DNA from: Gymnopilus junonius | Taxonomy: Eukaryota; Basidiomycota; Agaricomycetes; Agaricales; Galerinaceae | Reading direction: 5' to 3' | Length of the DNA: 64,000 nucleotides | Assembly: GCA_015501075.1 (NCBI GenBank) | Contig: JADNYJ010000001.1 | Location: 1 to 64,000 of the forward strand | Shown: positions 47,602 through 59,399 of the stretch, piece after piece | Numbering within the stretch: position 1 is the first letter of the stretch | Layout: every line of letters begins with the position of its first letter | Notes under the pieces: generated by a model | What the model saw: only the letters and a program-made list of their open reading frames with translations | Told to the model about the DNA's origin: nothing | Databases searched by the model: none | Made by a program: the position numbers and the translations under genes

Positions 47602-49829
47602 CTATGCCACCACGTCAGCAGCACTGAAGCTGCTTCGTCTCCGACGCACGCTCCTCAATCCAGGACGCTCTGACTTTGAAGCAGGCACCACAACGGCTGC
47701 CACATTGTTGGCTACCCAGTCACCAGCTTTTGCAGCACCTGTGCGCTTCAGATTTCCAACATCACTCAGGGAGGAGGAGTTCTGCATGTGTTGCAGTCTC
47801 TTGGATGGTATTAGAGTGGGTAAACGTGAAGGTGTCGGAGGCGGTGGGTTTGCATTACTCCGTAGAGGCCGAACTGGTGGCTGAGGTTGGGCTTGCTTAG
47901 CGTTAGCAGTAGCTAACGCCTTTGCAGCGGAAGTAGTTTTCGTTGTCGCAAGTCTGGGTATCTTGTTTGGACCCTGACGTGATGATTTGACGGGTGACTC
48001 TGGAGCAACAGTGCCAGCTTTCCTGATATTAGTTGCATTGGCAGTAGATCTTGTGACGCGTGATGGGCGTTGGTCGGACGCAGTAATCCCTCTTGAAGGG
48101 ACGGGTTTTATTCTACGAGTGAGAGGTGCAATACCCAATGCGGGCAGAACGTCTGCGGACTCATCCTCATCTTCATCAGAGTCCTGGGCAACACGCTTCG
48201 CATTGGGCGTTTTGCGAGGCTGACCAGGAGGTGCAATTGCTTTTGCTTTTGCTGCGGCTGCAGCGACATGGCGACTAGGCGTCACTGGTGGTAATGGTAC
48301 CACTGGTCGTGGGGGCGTCATCTGCATAGCATGATCAGAGTCTTCATCGGTCTCTGCAGGTGGTGTAGCTGGGGTAACAATGGGAGCGAGTGGACGTGCC
48401 GCTGCTGCTATTTGAGCCTTTTTAATTTCGTCCATAGCTGCCCATTTGGTGAACTCTAGTTGCTTAAGATACAAATACTGTTGCTGGGGGCCTACAACAG
48501 TACCAGGTCGCATAATGCGCATGAAAGCAATAGCTTCATTCGCTGTAAATCCATATTTCCAGATAAGGTAGGCGCCTATTAATGTGCCTGTCCTGCCAAG
48601 GCCGGCCTTGCACTGACGAAAATGAGTGGTAATTCTAAGAAAGGAGCAGAAGCAGGATGAGCTTACATGGACTGCTACAACCCCCCCACTCTCTACGACA
48701 GGGTCGGCTACATCTAAGAAGGTACGAACTATTTCGTCGGTGGGGTTCGTACCATCATCAAAGTAAAGCTCCATGTGATCAATACCACGGTCCAAAAAGG
48801 TATTCCTGTCATACAGTTCGGTATTTAAACGAACCACCAGTTTGATGTTCCGCTTTTCAAAGTAATCCAGACATTTAAGATAGGGAGTGGGGAGTTTACG
48901 CTGAAGGGCGAGGTTTGAACTCGAGGACGAGGTACGAGAGATGGAACCGGAATTTCCAGATGCCGGACTTTCCTCTTTCTGCCGTTTGATCCAGTGAGGA
49001 TCCACTGGAGAGGCGAATGCAATGAAATGCGGTGTTAACCAATTCCAGTCCCCATTCTCGACCTTCTCGTAGTATTCGTATTCCTCCACGCTGAATTCGT
49101 TCATGTCACATAATCCATTTTGCATGGCTTTCCATAGCCCCCATAAGCAGTCTTGTATACTTAGATTGAAATCGGAAGGCCCTCTGCCTGCATCGCGGAA
49201 GGGCATAAATTCGATCTCTGCTATTGGATGGAAAGCTTCCCAGGGTGCTTGGCGTTGCACAATCATCTATTGTTATTCGAGATTACAGAATAAAACGAAG
49301 GAATCGATGAACTTGTACTGACCACATACAACGCCATAAGCAGAGCGGCGTTTGCTTTCCTCCTGGGATCATCCGAGGAATAGAGAACCAGTTTATGCGA
49401 CGCTAAAGCCTCATCCTGGAAATACATAGCCGAACACGTGAGTGACATGAGGACGGCGCAAGGCAAGGACGGGGTCGCACCTCGAGGAGTTCGTGGATCA
49501 GAATGCAAGCCTTATAGACCATTGCGAGATTTAAAGGACCCCAGTCTTGAAAGAAAGATAGATAGAGTAGCTGGTCGTCGATCGTGAAATAATAGTAGGA
49601 AGACTTGTCATCTGGGGAAGCTGAAGGACCGCCCCGGGGTCGTGCGCGAAGGCGTGGTTGATTTCCAGGTTCTGCTGCGAGTTGATTGAGAACCTGAGGA
49701 GATGGGGGAGGATGTGGAAAGGTTGTGAAGTAGAGCCTGAAAGAGAGCAAGTCAGTAAGAAAAATAAAGAACTGATAATTTAAATGACCTGTCGCCAAAT
49801 TGGCAGAGCGGCTCGCACTTTGGCGCCAT
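47602..49829 (-). CDS. CDC14: CDC14 dual-specificity phosphatase
   Basis: Exon 1 is 49829-49789 (MAPKCEPLCQFGD); exon 2 starts at 49736 with LYFTTFPHPPPSP. The N-terminal DSPn domain carries YYYFTIDDQLLYLSFFQDWG and SDDPRRKANAALLMALYV, then PWEAFHPIAEIEFMPFRDAG. The catalytic DSPc domain has VVRLNTELYDRNTFLDRGID, the WPD-like acid loop region YFDDGTNP, and the P-loop VAVH|CKAGLGRTGT split by an intron, followed by MRIMRPGTVVGPQQQYLYLK. The last 240 residues are a Pro/Arg/Ser-rich disordered tail. CDC14 reverses CDK phosphorylation at mitotic exit. The P-loop intron (about 48.61-48.67 kb) has no stop and keeps the frame. Confidence 0.94.
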
Positions 49830-49896
49830 CACTTTGAAAGGTAAGAACGCGTCGGAAGCAAAGGAACGCTGGTCAGAGTGAGGAATGCAACATGGC

Positions 49897-49906
49897 ATCA
49901 CGTGAT
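49897..49906. promoter_or_regulatory. ATCACGTGAT palindrome between CDC14 and a P450
   Basis: A perfect 10-bp palindrome with a CACGTG core, 68 bp before the CDC14 start in the 333-bp divergent region shared with the second P450. It resembles the site upstream of uL24m. Its activity is inferred. Confidence 0.4.
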
Positions 49907-50162
49907 GGTCGTGTCTGCTTTTGTTTGTTTCCTTTTATTTTCATTTCAGGGGCCTCTCACTTCACCAGAGCAATCCAAACTTATCGTTGTCTCTTTTCTA
50001 TTGCCCCAAGGTTGACATTGCAATGTATGGTTTAGCCTGCTATCGGCACACCTGTCTGCAGAAAATGGAGACACCAGATGACCTCCAGTCTCCCCATTCT
50101 CTGAAAGCCCACCAGAATATAAAGTCCTGTCAGGCCATTTCTTCACTGAAATTTGCCCCACC

Positions 50163-52264
50163 ATGATCCAGGTCGACTTGTCAACTCTTCTGGCATCGCT
50201 CGCTATTCTTCTCGTTTCTTATATCGTTTCCCGCTGGTGGCAGTCCACTACATATCAGGTCTTTGGTACTTTTGATAGCTACGTACGCTACACTCACTGA
50301 GTCTCAATGAAAAGCTGCGCCATATTCCTACCATTGGCTCAGACGGCGTCATATTTTCCTACTTGGATGCTCTGAAATTCTACCGCCATGGGCACGAAAT
50401 GATCCACCAGGGATATACCAAGGTATGCGTCATCCTACATCACATACAAAATAGAATCATGTTGAACCTCATCGTCCAAGTATTACGGACGAGCTTTCAA
50501 AGTTTCAATGATTTCAAGATGGGTGGTCATAGTCACTGGGCCCGATATGGTGAACGATATCAGGCAAGCCACTGATGACCAGCTATCTTTCCGGGATGCT
50601 GTGGCCGAGGTAATTCCTAGTATACTTTATCGAGACTTCATAATTTCTCGGTTTATGGCGAATTGAACAGACCGCTCAATCTGACTACATGATTGGGCCA
50701 CAAATCCGTTTGGATCCTTACCACGTTGCAATCGTCCGCACACCTCTGACAAGAAACCTGGGCTCTCGATTTGCCGACATCAAGGACGAAATATCTGCAG
50801 GTTTTGCTGATCTTATTCATGCGAAAGCCAATGGTACTTTTCTAACGTCTACCCACTCCAATTCAGACACTGATCTCCGCACTAGAATGGATTTCTATCA
50901 ACGTCTACAGGTCAATCATGCAGATCGTTTGTAGAACCAGCAATAGGTTATATGTTGGCCTGCCTCTTTGTGAGCGTGGTCCAAAATGTTTTTGATTGAA
51001 ATTTCACCTAAAGAGAATTTCTTGCAGGTAGAGACCCCGACTATATGGAACTCAATCAACAGTTTACTATCGATGTCATAGAGGGAGGACGAATCATCAA
51101 CATGTTTCCATTATTTCTCAAGCCGTAGGTCACGGTCTTCATAATGTATTCGACGTGCATTGTTGACTCTTGAGGATAGCATTGTCGGTAGAATCTTGAC
51201 GAAAGTCCCTAAAAGGATAGAGAAAGCGGTCTCGCATGTTGGGTCTCTATTCGCGGAACAGCTGGAACAAGAAAGGCTTCATGGCAAAAATCGGCCCAAT
51301 AAGCCAGTGAGAACATTATGTCGAGCTTTTTCTGGCCATGCATATGTCTGATGCCTGACCGCTTAGAACAATCTCATTAGTTGGCTCGTGGATGAAGCGG
51401 AGGGATCGCAAAGAGAAATACGTGATCTTTCCCTCCGTCTGCTTTCAATCAATTTTTCGTCTATACATACTACCACTATGGTGAAACTGATCAACCTCAA
51501 CGCTGAATTTCCCTCTCATTTTTGTAGGCTTTCGTGCACATTCTTTATGATCTTTGTGCCCATCCGGAATATATCGCGCCGATGCGCGAGGAAGTGGAAG
51601 CCGTCATTGGGGCAGAAGGTTGGACTAAAGTCTCTACCGTCAACATGCACAAGGTGGATAGCTTCGTCAAAGAATCGCAACGCATTGCCATCGGAGGGTG
51701 TGAGTCCATTTAAAAATTTGTACCCGATATTTGTGGACGATTGATCTGGCCAGTAATGATGAGACGCAAGGTCATTAAGGACTTCACTTTTTCGAATGGT
51801 ATAACGATTCCAGCAGGCACTCACATTGCGGTCGCAACAAATTCTACTCATATGGATGGGGTACGTCTCATTTATGAATTCTATTACCACTTGATTATTG
51901 ACGACGGTTATAACCTTTTTAAAGCGTAAATACAGGAATCCCGAAGAATTTAAAGGTTTTCGGTTTGCAGAAATGAGAGAACAGGAGGGCGAAAGTAAGA
52001 AGCACCAAATGGTCTCTCTGAGTCTTGACTTTGGAACATTTGGAACTGGACGACATGCTTGGTATGGCTTGGCTCATTGTACCAATGTTCAGAGTTGATA
52101 ATATTTTGGTCTACAGTCCTGGGCGCTTCTTCGCAGTGAATGAACTCAAGACAATGCTCGCTTACGTTTTATTGAACTATGACGTAAAACTTCGTAATGA
52201 CGGCCCTCGACCAGAGAATTTTGGTTCTCAGCAAACTGTATTCCCAACCGAACTGCAGAGGTGA
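50163..52264 (+). CDS. Cytochrome P450 monooxygenase (ent-kaurene-oxidase-like group)
   Basis: Roughly a dozen exons. The N-terminal anchor is STLLASLAILLVSYIVSRWW, then LRHIPTIGSDGVIFSYLDAL. Other blocks are GRAFKVSMISRWVVIVTGPD, YMIGPQIRLDPYHVAIVRTP, MQIVCRTSNRLYVGLPLC, PDYMELNQQFTIDVIEGGRI, the I-helix part NFSSIHTTTM, ExxR in VKESQRIA, RRKVIKDFTFSNGITIPAGT and the haem loop FGTGRHACPGRFFAVNEL. The haem cysteine codon is split by an intron (gcttg|gtatgg to ctacag|t). Fungal P450s with this CPGRFFA pattern include ent-kaurene oxidase-like enzymes; the substrate here cannot be told. The last codons are near 52264. It is divergent from CDC14. Confidence 0.85.
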
Positions 52265-52713
52265 TGTTCAAGAAACGAGCGATGTGATTGAATTGTTTTC
52301 TTTTTTTCCCAGCAGTATCTTTCTGTTTACGTGAATAAGTAGCAACGTTCTTGGTTATGTACAGTGTACTAATATGTTAGCGCCTTCTTTTCGCTCCACT
52401 AAATAAATGCTCATTCCTCAATACATGTCACCCGAATCGAGGGCTTTAAACGGCGCGGGAATGAAAAATTTTTATATTGTACTTTTGCATGTGGACCTAC
52501 TAGATGGAATTTACGTGTGGTGGGGGTTGCGGTAACAGCACGGTGTTTGTCCCTGTTGTTTCACGCGTCAAGACGGGTCTTCCTTGACAGAGCACCGACG
52601 GCGCTGAGACCATTCTCCCCGTCTTGCACACACATCGCCCCATCTAGGAGGTATCTTAACTGACATTCTGCGAGCCAGAACTCTGTATATTATTCACGCA
52701 AAATCTCGTCAGA
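52265..52713. other. Promoter region of the APSES-ankyrin gene
   Basis: About 450 bp from the P450 stop to the next ATG. It holds an ACGCGT hexamer at 52563-52568 and otherwise no gene or repeat. Confidence 0.4.
52563..52568. promoter_or_regulatory. ACGCGT (MluI cell-cycle box) upstream of the MBF-type gene
   Basis: ACGCGT is the binding site of MBF in yeasts. It lies about 145 bp before the start of the gene for an Mbp1/Res-type DNA-binding subunit, so autoregulation is possible. One hexamer in 450 bp could also arise by chance. Confidence 0.4.
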
Positions 52714-55151
52714 ATGCCGGAACAGTCGACGATTTTCAAGGCGAGCCTTTTAACCTCAGTCCGTTCCCCAGAACTAACATGTTCGTGTAATTATTGCAGG
52801 CTACATATAGCGGCATACCCGTCTATGAGATGTAAGCTCTGCACTGCACGCTACGGTCTCAATACTGAATAATATGACACGTCCAGGATATGTAAAGGCG
52901 TCGCGGTGATGAGGCGGCGGTCGGATTCATGGCTGAACGCGACGCAGATACTCAAAGTTGCTGGATTTGACAAGCCTCAGCGTACCCGCGTCCTTGAACG
53001 CGAAGTTCAGAAAGGAGAACACGAGAAGGTCCAGGGGGGCTATGGAAAATATCAAGGTACATGCAAGGAGAGTCGCAACAGGGCATTTCGTTAACAAAGA
53101 TTAAATAGGCACGTGGATTCCCCTCGAAAGAGGCTTGAATCTTGCGAAACAGTATAATTGTGAAACCCTTCTCCGGCCTATTATTGAATTCCAACCAAAT
53201 GCGAAAAGCCCGCCCCTTGCTCCTAAGCACTTGGTCGCCAGTACTGTCAGTCGACCTGCACGTAAAGCTGGTATCTCAGATCTTGCCACCGCCACAGCCG
53301 CGGTCAATACGAGATCATCTCGCAAGCAAGCTGATGCTGTAGAGGACGATTCTGACCACGAAACATTATCTATTCGAGGTTCGGAGGACGGAACAATGAC
53401 ACCTTCACCGTCTGAAGCGTCCTCTACTTCACGTACTCCATCTCCCATAAGAAGTCCTGGACCGTCATATGGATCCAACGATGCTGATGACAGACAATCA
53501 GCTTCACGACGACATAAACGATCATCCGTTGATGAACGCTCTGAAAGAGAGGAAGAAGACACCCGGTCATATGCTGACCAAGTCCTGGAATTCTTCATCT
53601 CCGACACAAACCAAATACCTCCGCTTCTTGTAAATCCGCCTCCCGATTTTGATCCTAACATGGCAATCGATGACGATGGTCATACACCCCTTCATTGGGC
53701 TTGTGCAATGGGTCGTATCCGTATCGTTAAATTACTCTTGACTGCTGGTGCAGATATATTCAAGGTCAATCGAGCTGGTCAAACACCGCTGATGCGTAGT
53801 GTCATGTTTGCCAATAACTACGACGTTCGTAAATTCCCTGAGCTTTACGAGCTCTTACACCGGTCGACTCTCAACATAGACAATTATAATCGCACTGTAT
53901 TCCATCATATCGTGGATGTGGCCATGTCAAAAGGCAAAGTCCATGCGGCTCGCTATTACATGGAAACTGTCCTTGATCGACTTGCGGCATACCCGAAAGA
54001 ACTGGCAGATGTCATCAACTTCCAAGACGAAGATGGGGAAACAGCTCTGACCATGGCCGCCAGATGTCGCAGTAAACGACTGGTAAAAATACTCATCGAC
54101 CACGGAGCGAACCCTAAAATTATGAACAACGACGGCAAAAGTACTGAAGACTACATCCTCGAGGACGAACGATTCCGTTCCTCGCCTGTGCCCCCTTCTC
54201 GTCTATCAGCCATGTCATTTCGAAATGCTCAGGCCGCCTATCCTCCTGTTTCTGCTCCACTTGGCTACTCCTACGCCCCTGCCAACGGCGATAAGCCCCC
54301 TCTACACCATTCTGTTGCTGCACAAAAAGCGAGCACACGCTGTGTCAATGACATCGTTGCAATGATGGATAGTCTAGCGGCTTCTTTCGACCAGGAACTT
54401 AGAGACAAGGAACGTGACACGACGCAAGCTCACGCCTTACTCGCAAATATCCAGGCGGAGATTCTAGAGAGCCAGCGTGCAGTTGCTCAGCTGAGGTCTC
54501 AGGCGGAAGGTCTAGCGCAAAGTAAGCAGCATCTCAGGGACCTGGAAAATAGTCTCTCTGAGAAAATGGGCCGACGATATCGATTGGGTTGGGAGAAATG
54601 GGTCAAAGATGAAGAAGCACGCGAAAAGACTATCCGAGATGCAGCCAATGGCGAATTAGCCATTACGCCAGCTACGGCAACTATTCAAATCGAAGAGGAT
54701 GTCGACATGGATGGAATGCCAGATGGGGAAAAGATCAAGGGAAAGCGAAAAGCGACAGCCAATGAAGACGTATCAGACTTGGTTGCGTTGTATTCCAACG
54801 TACCAACAGGTCCTGAGGATTTACACCGAGCTTGTGACATATTGCGAGAAGAAATTTCAAGGCACCGTAAAAGGCGCAAGACCACGTTCGACGAATTAGT
54901 TACATTTCAAGCAGAGGCTGGTACCAACGGGAGGATGGGTGAATATCGAAGATTAATTGGTGCTGGATGTGGTGGTGTTCCTCCCAGTGAAGTCGACCAA
55001 GTTCTGGGGATGTTATTGGAGGTGTGTTCTTCATGGTACACTTGCGCAAGACAGGTCTGACTGACAGTTATTTGATTAGACCCTTGAATCGGAAGAGCCT
55101 AGCTCGTCCTCAATAGCATGGAGCGGATCGAAAGCTGTACCAGTCGGATGA
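52714..55151 (+). CDS. MBP1: APSES (KilA-N) plus ankyrin transcription factor, Mbp1/Swi4/Res type
   Basis: Exons 52714-52740, 52800-52831, 52887-53056, 53109-55021 and 55080-55151 give 737 residues with no frame break. The DNA-binding KilA-N domain covers about residues 10-110: [60 protein letters not shown]. Ser/Pro-rich linkers follow. Ankyrin repeats are [40 protein letters not shown] and [22 protein letters not shown]-terminal coiled coil ([20 protein letters not shown]) and partner-binding tail complete the MBF/SBF layout. Such factors switch on G1/S genes. Intron 1 has a GC donor (ttcaag|GCGAGC to ttgcag). The tail ends SGSKAVPVG. Confidence 0.95.
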
Positions 55152-55639
55152 CATCCCAGCATTCGATCCGACTCCGTGCTTGTAATGTTTACTTGAATAA
55201 TTTATCTGGCATTATCTGTATCAAGTCGTCTGTATCAACCATACCTGAGCTATTTTGTCATGACTATTAGGAGGTGTAGTTAATGCTCCATTGCCTTAGT
55301 ATTATGTAACTGCAGGTATACAATTTTTGAATTTTAATTTGCTGCGAAATCGTCTGAAGTTTTTATATGACCTCAATACTGTACTTACTATGATGGAAAA
55401 GGACTGGGCTAGTAGTCACTAACTGATCATGAATTGATCATGAATAGATATGGATGTGGGACGGCTGACTCGCCATATATACCGTCACCGCTAACTCTGG
55501 AGTAACACCTTGAGGTAACCCAGTTGTTTATGTCTCCTCCTTGCCTTTAGCGGTCTAACTTGGGTCTAACATATTGAACGTAATTGGTAATAAATATGGG
55601 CTGACTACGCTAAAAATAACTCAGGTAGCTACTCGTCAG

Positions 55640-55647
55640 CTCTTGAG
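55640..55647 (+). repeat. 8-bp target-site duplication, left
   Basis: CTCTTGAG immediately precedes the left inverted terminus. It is identical to 56357-56364 and fits the hAT preference nTnnnnAn. Confidence 0.75.
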
Positions 55648-56356
55648 AGGACCCCTGACAATGGTGGAAAAGGTCGTTCCCAAAAATGACTGATTTCCGG
55701 GATTTCTGTCCGTCCCGATTTCCAAAAATTTTGTCCGGAAATGGCACGACCTAAGAAAATTTTCTCCAATCTGTCCGGATATTGGGAACGACCCCCCAGA
55801 GGCCTAATTTTTGTCCGGACGGTCGGAAAAATGCGATTTTTTGCGCTGTGTGTACTCCAGGTTGCCCTAGCACATACAGGAAACCAAGAAACACCATTAA
55901 AGCACTCAAATTACGATGTTTAAAGTATAGAGAAGAAATTACACACGAACATCTTAAATACTCTAGTCTAGGTTACGTTTGCGGAAGTTTTTCATCGCCC
56001 TTTTGATGCTTTGCAGCCCATTAGCTAATGTCTTATATAAAGTCATATCCTGAGGTTGAACCTGTCAACATGGCCTGGTTTCGAACTTGCGACGTCTGAG
56101 ACCTGCGCAAACACTTCTACACTTTACCGCTACACTACAAGTTATACTTAGTACATGTTTACGGCCTGACTATAGTCCTATATTTGTCCGTCTAGGGAAC
56201 GACCTCTCAGCAGCCGCCAAAATCTGTCCGGCTTTTTGGCACGACCTTTTGTCCAGATTGCCAAAAATCTGTCCGTTTTTGGCACTACCTAAGGGGCCAT
56301 TTTCAAAATTTTTGTCCATTTTGTGGAAGACCTTTTCCACCATTGTCAGGGGTCCT
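55648..56356. mobile_element. hAT-like MITE, 709 bp, with 28-bp terminal inverted repeats
   Basis: The left end begins AGGACCCCTGACAATGGT and continues to 55675. The reverse complement of the right end (56356 back to 56329) is identical over the same 28 bp. Flanks carry a perfect 8-bp duplication. The outer 150-200 bp on both sides are packed with short subterminal motifs (TGTCCGG, GGCACGACC or GGAACGACC), as expected of hAT transposase binding sites. There is no transposase, so the element is non-autonomous. An internal tRNA-like sequence lies at 56065-56145. Confidence 0.8.
56065..56145 (-). pseudogene. tRNA-like sequence inside the MITE
   Basis: Read on the minus strand, TAGTGTAGCGG fits the A-box and AGTTCGAAACC is close to the B-box, spaced as in a tRNA. 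The stems are only partly paired. It is either a captured tRNA relic or chance; the similar element at 916-1004 makes a tRNA-derived repeat more likely. Confidence 0.4.
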
Positions 56357-56364
56357 CTCTTGAG
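56357..56364 (+). repeat. 8-bp target-site duplication, right
   Basis: CTCTTGAG, identical to 55640-55647, directly follows the right terminus of the MITE. Confidence 0.75.
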
Positions 56365-57248
56365 TGGTGAAGTTACAAAACAAGTAGGTATATGGTACTG
56401 CAATGGGGACATTAGCTGGACTAGCACTCCCCAACTGCAAAAACAAACAACTGGTGGCACAATACTACAGGGGAATAAGAGATTGCACACAGAGGACAGA
56501 AAAAGAAAAGAAAAGAAAAGCTGACAAATAAAACCATCCCCAAGTGACATCATCCTTCAATGAGCACGAACACGAAGGGTCATAAAACAAAAACTCGGCA
56601 GTGCAACATTCAGGTTGACATCTTGAAAAGGCTGGCAATTTCTTGAAGATTGAAGTTTCAGTTGAGGATAAAGATGGTAATGAGGCTAGCCTGAGATTGA
56701 CAGCAAGACTTGTTGTTTCCTTCATCATGACCATAGCATCAGCAAGTTGGCAATTTACTTTTTAGCTTTTCTGCTTTTTCGGCCAATTGCTCAAAAATTT
56801 AGTATGTCATATGGTCAGTAATGGCAAAGTTTTGCATCATTTCATCTCCTGTGCCACAATTCATGATCAATTTCATGGTCCTCTTCAGCTCTGGCCTTTC
56901 TGAATGTTTGGTACAAAGTCTGCACTTTTTGGGAATCCAGGCCTGGATTCTGATGGCCAGGTTTTTGTAATCATGGTCACCTGATTATGCATTGTTGCAC
57001 ACTAATTACTGATTGCACTGACCTACAAAAGAACCCATTTTGGGGTTCACTCTTCCTTCTTCCTTCCCACTACACCATACATACTCATCATATCCCCTAC
57101 ATGTCTTACAAAGCTTTTATCAAATATACTCGATTCATATTCCCTTGTTTGTGAGTCAGTGTGGCCTAGCCTGTTTTCGTAGGCTAGGCTTTCACTTTTT
57201 TTTGAATATCAAATTTGAGTACCTTGAATCCTGCACTAACCTTGGACT

Positions 57249-58538
57249 ATGTCCCAAGGTTCCTCTGCTCTACTGCTCCGGAAGGTCAATTCTGTGAGGT
57301 CTAACCACCAGAATACGATATTTTCCTATTGCTTTGGCCTTCTCGCTACTGTTCAACACAATTTGCCCACCGTGGCTCTGAAGCTTAGACCACGCAATGC
57401 TGCTGGAGTTGTGGATACTCCACCATCTGATAATGTCACTCCAAACAGCTCTCTGCTACTGAGTTTACCTCCCAGTTCCCCTTGTACTGATGAGGCAGAA
57501 CTTACTGCTGCTCAAAACACTACACAACCAGATAATTTCCCTACTGCTCCAATTTCATCTGCTCCTTCACTTTTCTCTGCTCCTACAACTACCACAGTAC
57601 ATCAGACTGTCTTGAAAACCAAAGCTACTGCTCCTCCCAACTCTGATTCTGATGAATCAACCATATATATCCAACTGAAAACTGCATATATCCCTACAAA
57701 AATGTCAAATTCCAATTTGGCAACTGTTGAGCACCCTGTCATGAAGAACTGCCCTATTCTTACTGTGGGGGAGCTTTCTGCTAAGGTCCTCATTGACCTA
57801 GAGGATGCACATAATGACTACTTTATCAAGAAGGACATTGATGATGCTGACAAGGTCAAGAAGATCCTCGGTGGCTTCAAGGATGTTCATGTCCATGCTT
57901 GGATCACCAACGAGCATGACGCCTATGCTGCCTTTATGGCCCTGCTCTAGTCTCACTTCCTTCCTATGGATTGGGAAGAGAAGGTCCATGCTCAAATCCT
58001 CGGGATGTGCATGGACAAAGATGTGAAGTTTTGGGAGTGGGCTCAACAAATGCATGCCATGAACATTGTCCTTCGTGGGACTCCATCTCACCTTTCCAAT
58101 GCTGCACTCTATAACCAGCTTGAGGCTGGTCTCACAGAAAACCTTTGCTCCTTCTGCTTTCAAGAGAAACACTGATCTCAAGGATTGGGTTTTGGCTGTT
58201 AAGAATGTGGATGAGAAGTTGAGGGATGATCACAAGCAGAGCCATGATATCTACTTAGAGGAGGCTGCATGGAACAACAAACATGCTGCACTTGCCTCAA
58301 ATTCCTGCAATGCTAACATTACTTCGAAAGCTGCTGCTGCACCTGTGGGTGTCAAGAATTATCACCATCTCCTTGACGAGGAGTGTGCGCTCCTCAAGAA
58401 GTATAATGGGTGCTTTAAGTGCTATTACTACAACCAGGATCATGGTGCAAAGGACAACATCTGTGATTTCCCAGATGGTCATACCTACAAAATGATCACT
58501 GCTCAACAAGATGCTGCTGGGAATCCCCAAGGGTCATG
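57249..58538 (+). pseudogene. Gypsy gag with CCHC-type knuckle
   Basis: A Ser/Thr/Pro-rich N-terminus is followed by the capsid-like helical part (ELSAKVLIDLEDAHNDYFIK, WITNEHDAYAAFMALL). A TAG at 57948 interrupts it, then FLPMDWEEKVHAQILGMCMD continues. A frame change lies near 58170. The knuckle reads NGCFKCYYYNQDHGAKDNIC near the end. The stop is at 58538. Confidence 0.7.
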
Positions 58539-59168
58539 AACACGTCCTCGTCCTCGACTAATGCTACTGCCTCCTCCTCCAGGACCAGGGCAGTTGCCGC
58601 CATTACTACTGCTACTGAAGAGGCTGATGTGACTGATGATGAAGGAAATTTTGCTGCTGCTGTCATGCAGTCTGCTGCTCTTGGAGATGGTTCCTTCTCT
58701 GAAAGTGATGTGAGTCCCCCTTGTATCTGCTCTAAACACTTTACTGCAAAGTTTAAAATTCTTGTGCACCATCTAGACTTCACGCTGACTTTTGCTTGCT
58801 TGTTTGATAAGGGTGCTCACATGGTTTTGATTCACCCTGAAGTCATCAAGGAACTCTGTCTAGAATGTTTTGCTTTGAAGAAACCCAAAGAGGTTAGCGT
58901 CACCATCAACAATGGTAAAACCAAGAAAAATATGCTTTTGACTCATTATGTGAAATTGTCTGTTACTTCACTTGATAATGCATGGATGTCTAAAACTGTA
59001 TATGCCATAATTGCTCCCAGACTTTGTATGCCTATAATCCTTGGACTCCCATTTTTAGAATGCAATAATATTGTTACTGACCACACTGGTCGCTCTTGCA
59101 TTGATAAAGTGTCTGGATATAATCTTCTGCACCCACAACCTGTCTCGCCTCCACCTCTCACAAAATGA
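58536..59168 (+). pseudogene. Gypsy aspartic protease region
   Basis: The segment LFDKGAHMVLIHPEVIKELC sits where a retropepsin D-S/T-G-A active site is expected and is altered (DKGA). The hydrophobic partner motif IILGLPFLECNNIV, typical of gypsy proteases (ILGxPFL), is intact. It is preceded by a Ser/Ala-rich linker. It reads open to 59168. Confidence 0.6.
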
Positions 59169-59399
59169 AAGCTACTGAACAAATTAAGTTCACCAAAAAT
59201 GCAAAGAAACTTATGCACAATGAACTTGTTGGAGTCTGTAGGCAACAGATTTTAGACAAGAAATTAGTTGTTTGAAGACGTTAAAGACATTGACATTGTG
59301 GCATCTATTCATTCCGCTATTGAACAAATTGCTTCTCAAGAACATCTTGAGAAGTTGGAAGCTAAAGTAAAAGCAAGATTTAAGAATATTTTTTAACCT

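Larger units (their letters stand above)
55600..56760 (-). repeat. Dispersed repeat X, copy 2, interrupted by a MITE
   Basis: On the minus strand this copy runs from about 56.76 kb (protein-like MVMMKETTSLAVNLRLASLP, then AEFLFYDPS) through GCAGTTGGGGAGTGCTAGTC (56.43 kb) to the hairpin module ending at 55600. It is split at 55640-56364 by the MITE. When the MITE and one target duplication are removed, the two sides line up with copy 1 at 25.06-25.13 kb. Confidence 0.6.

Noticed and set aside
42492..52264. Secondary-metabolite cluster anchored by the two P450 genes
   Set aside because: The P450s are 8 kb apart with haem synthesis, SHG1-like and CDC14 genes between them. No terpene, polyketide or peptide synthase, transporter or pathway regulator is present.
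56500..56522. Microsatellite (AAAAG)n
   Set aside because: Only about three units; too short to report as a repeat feature.
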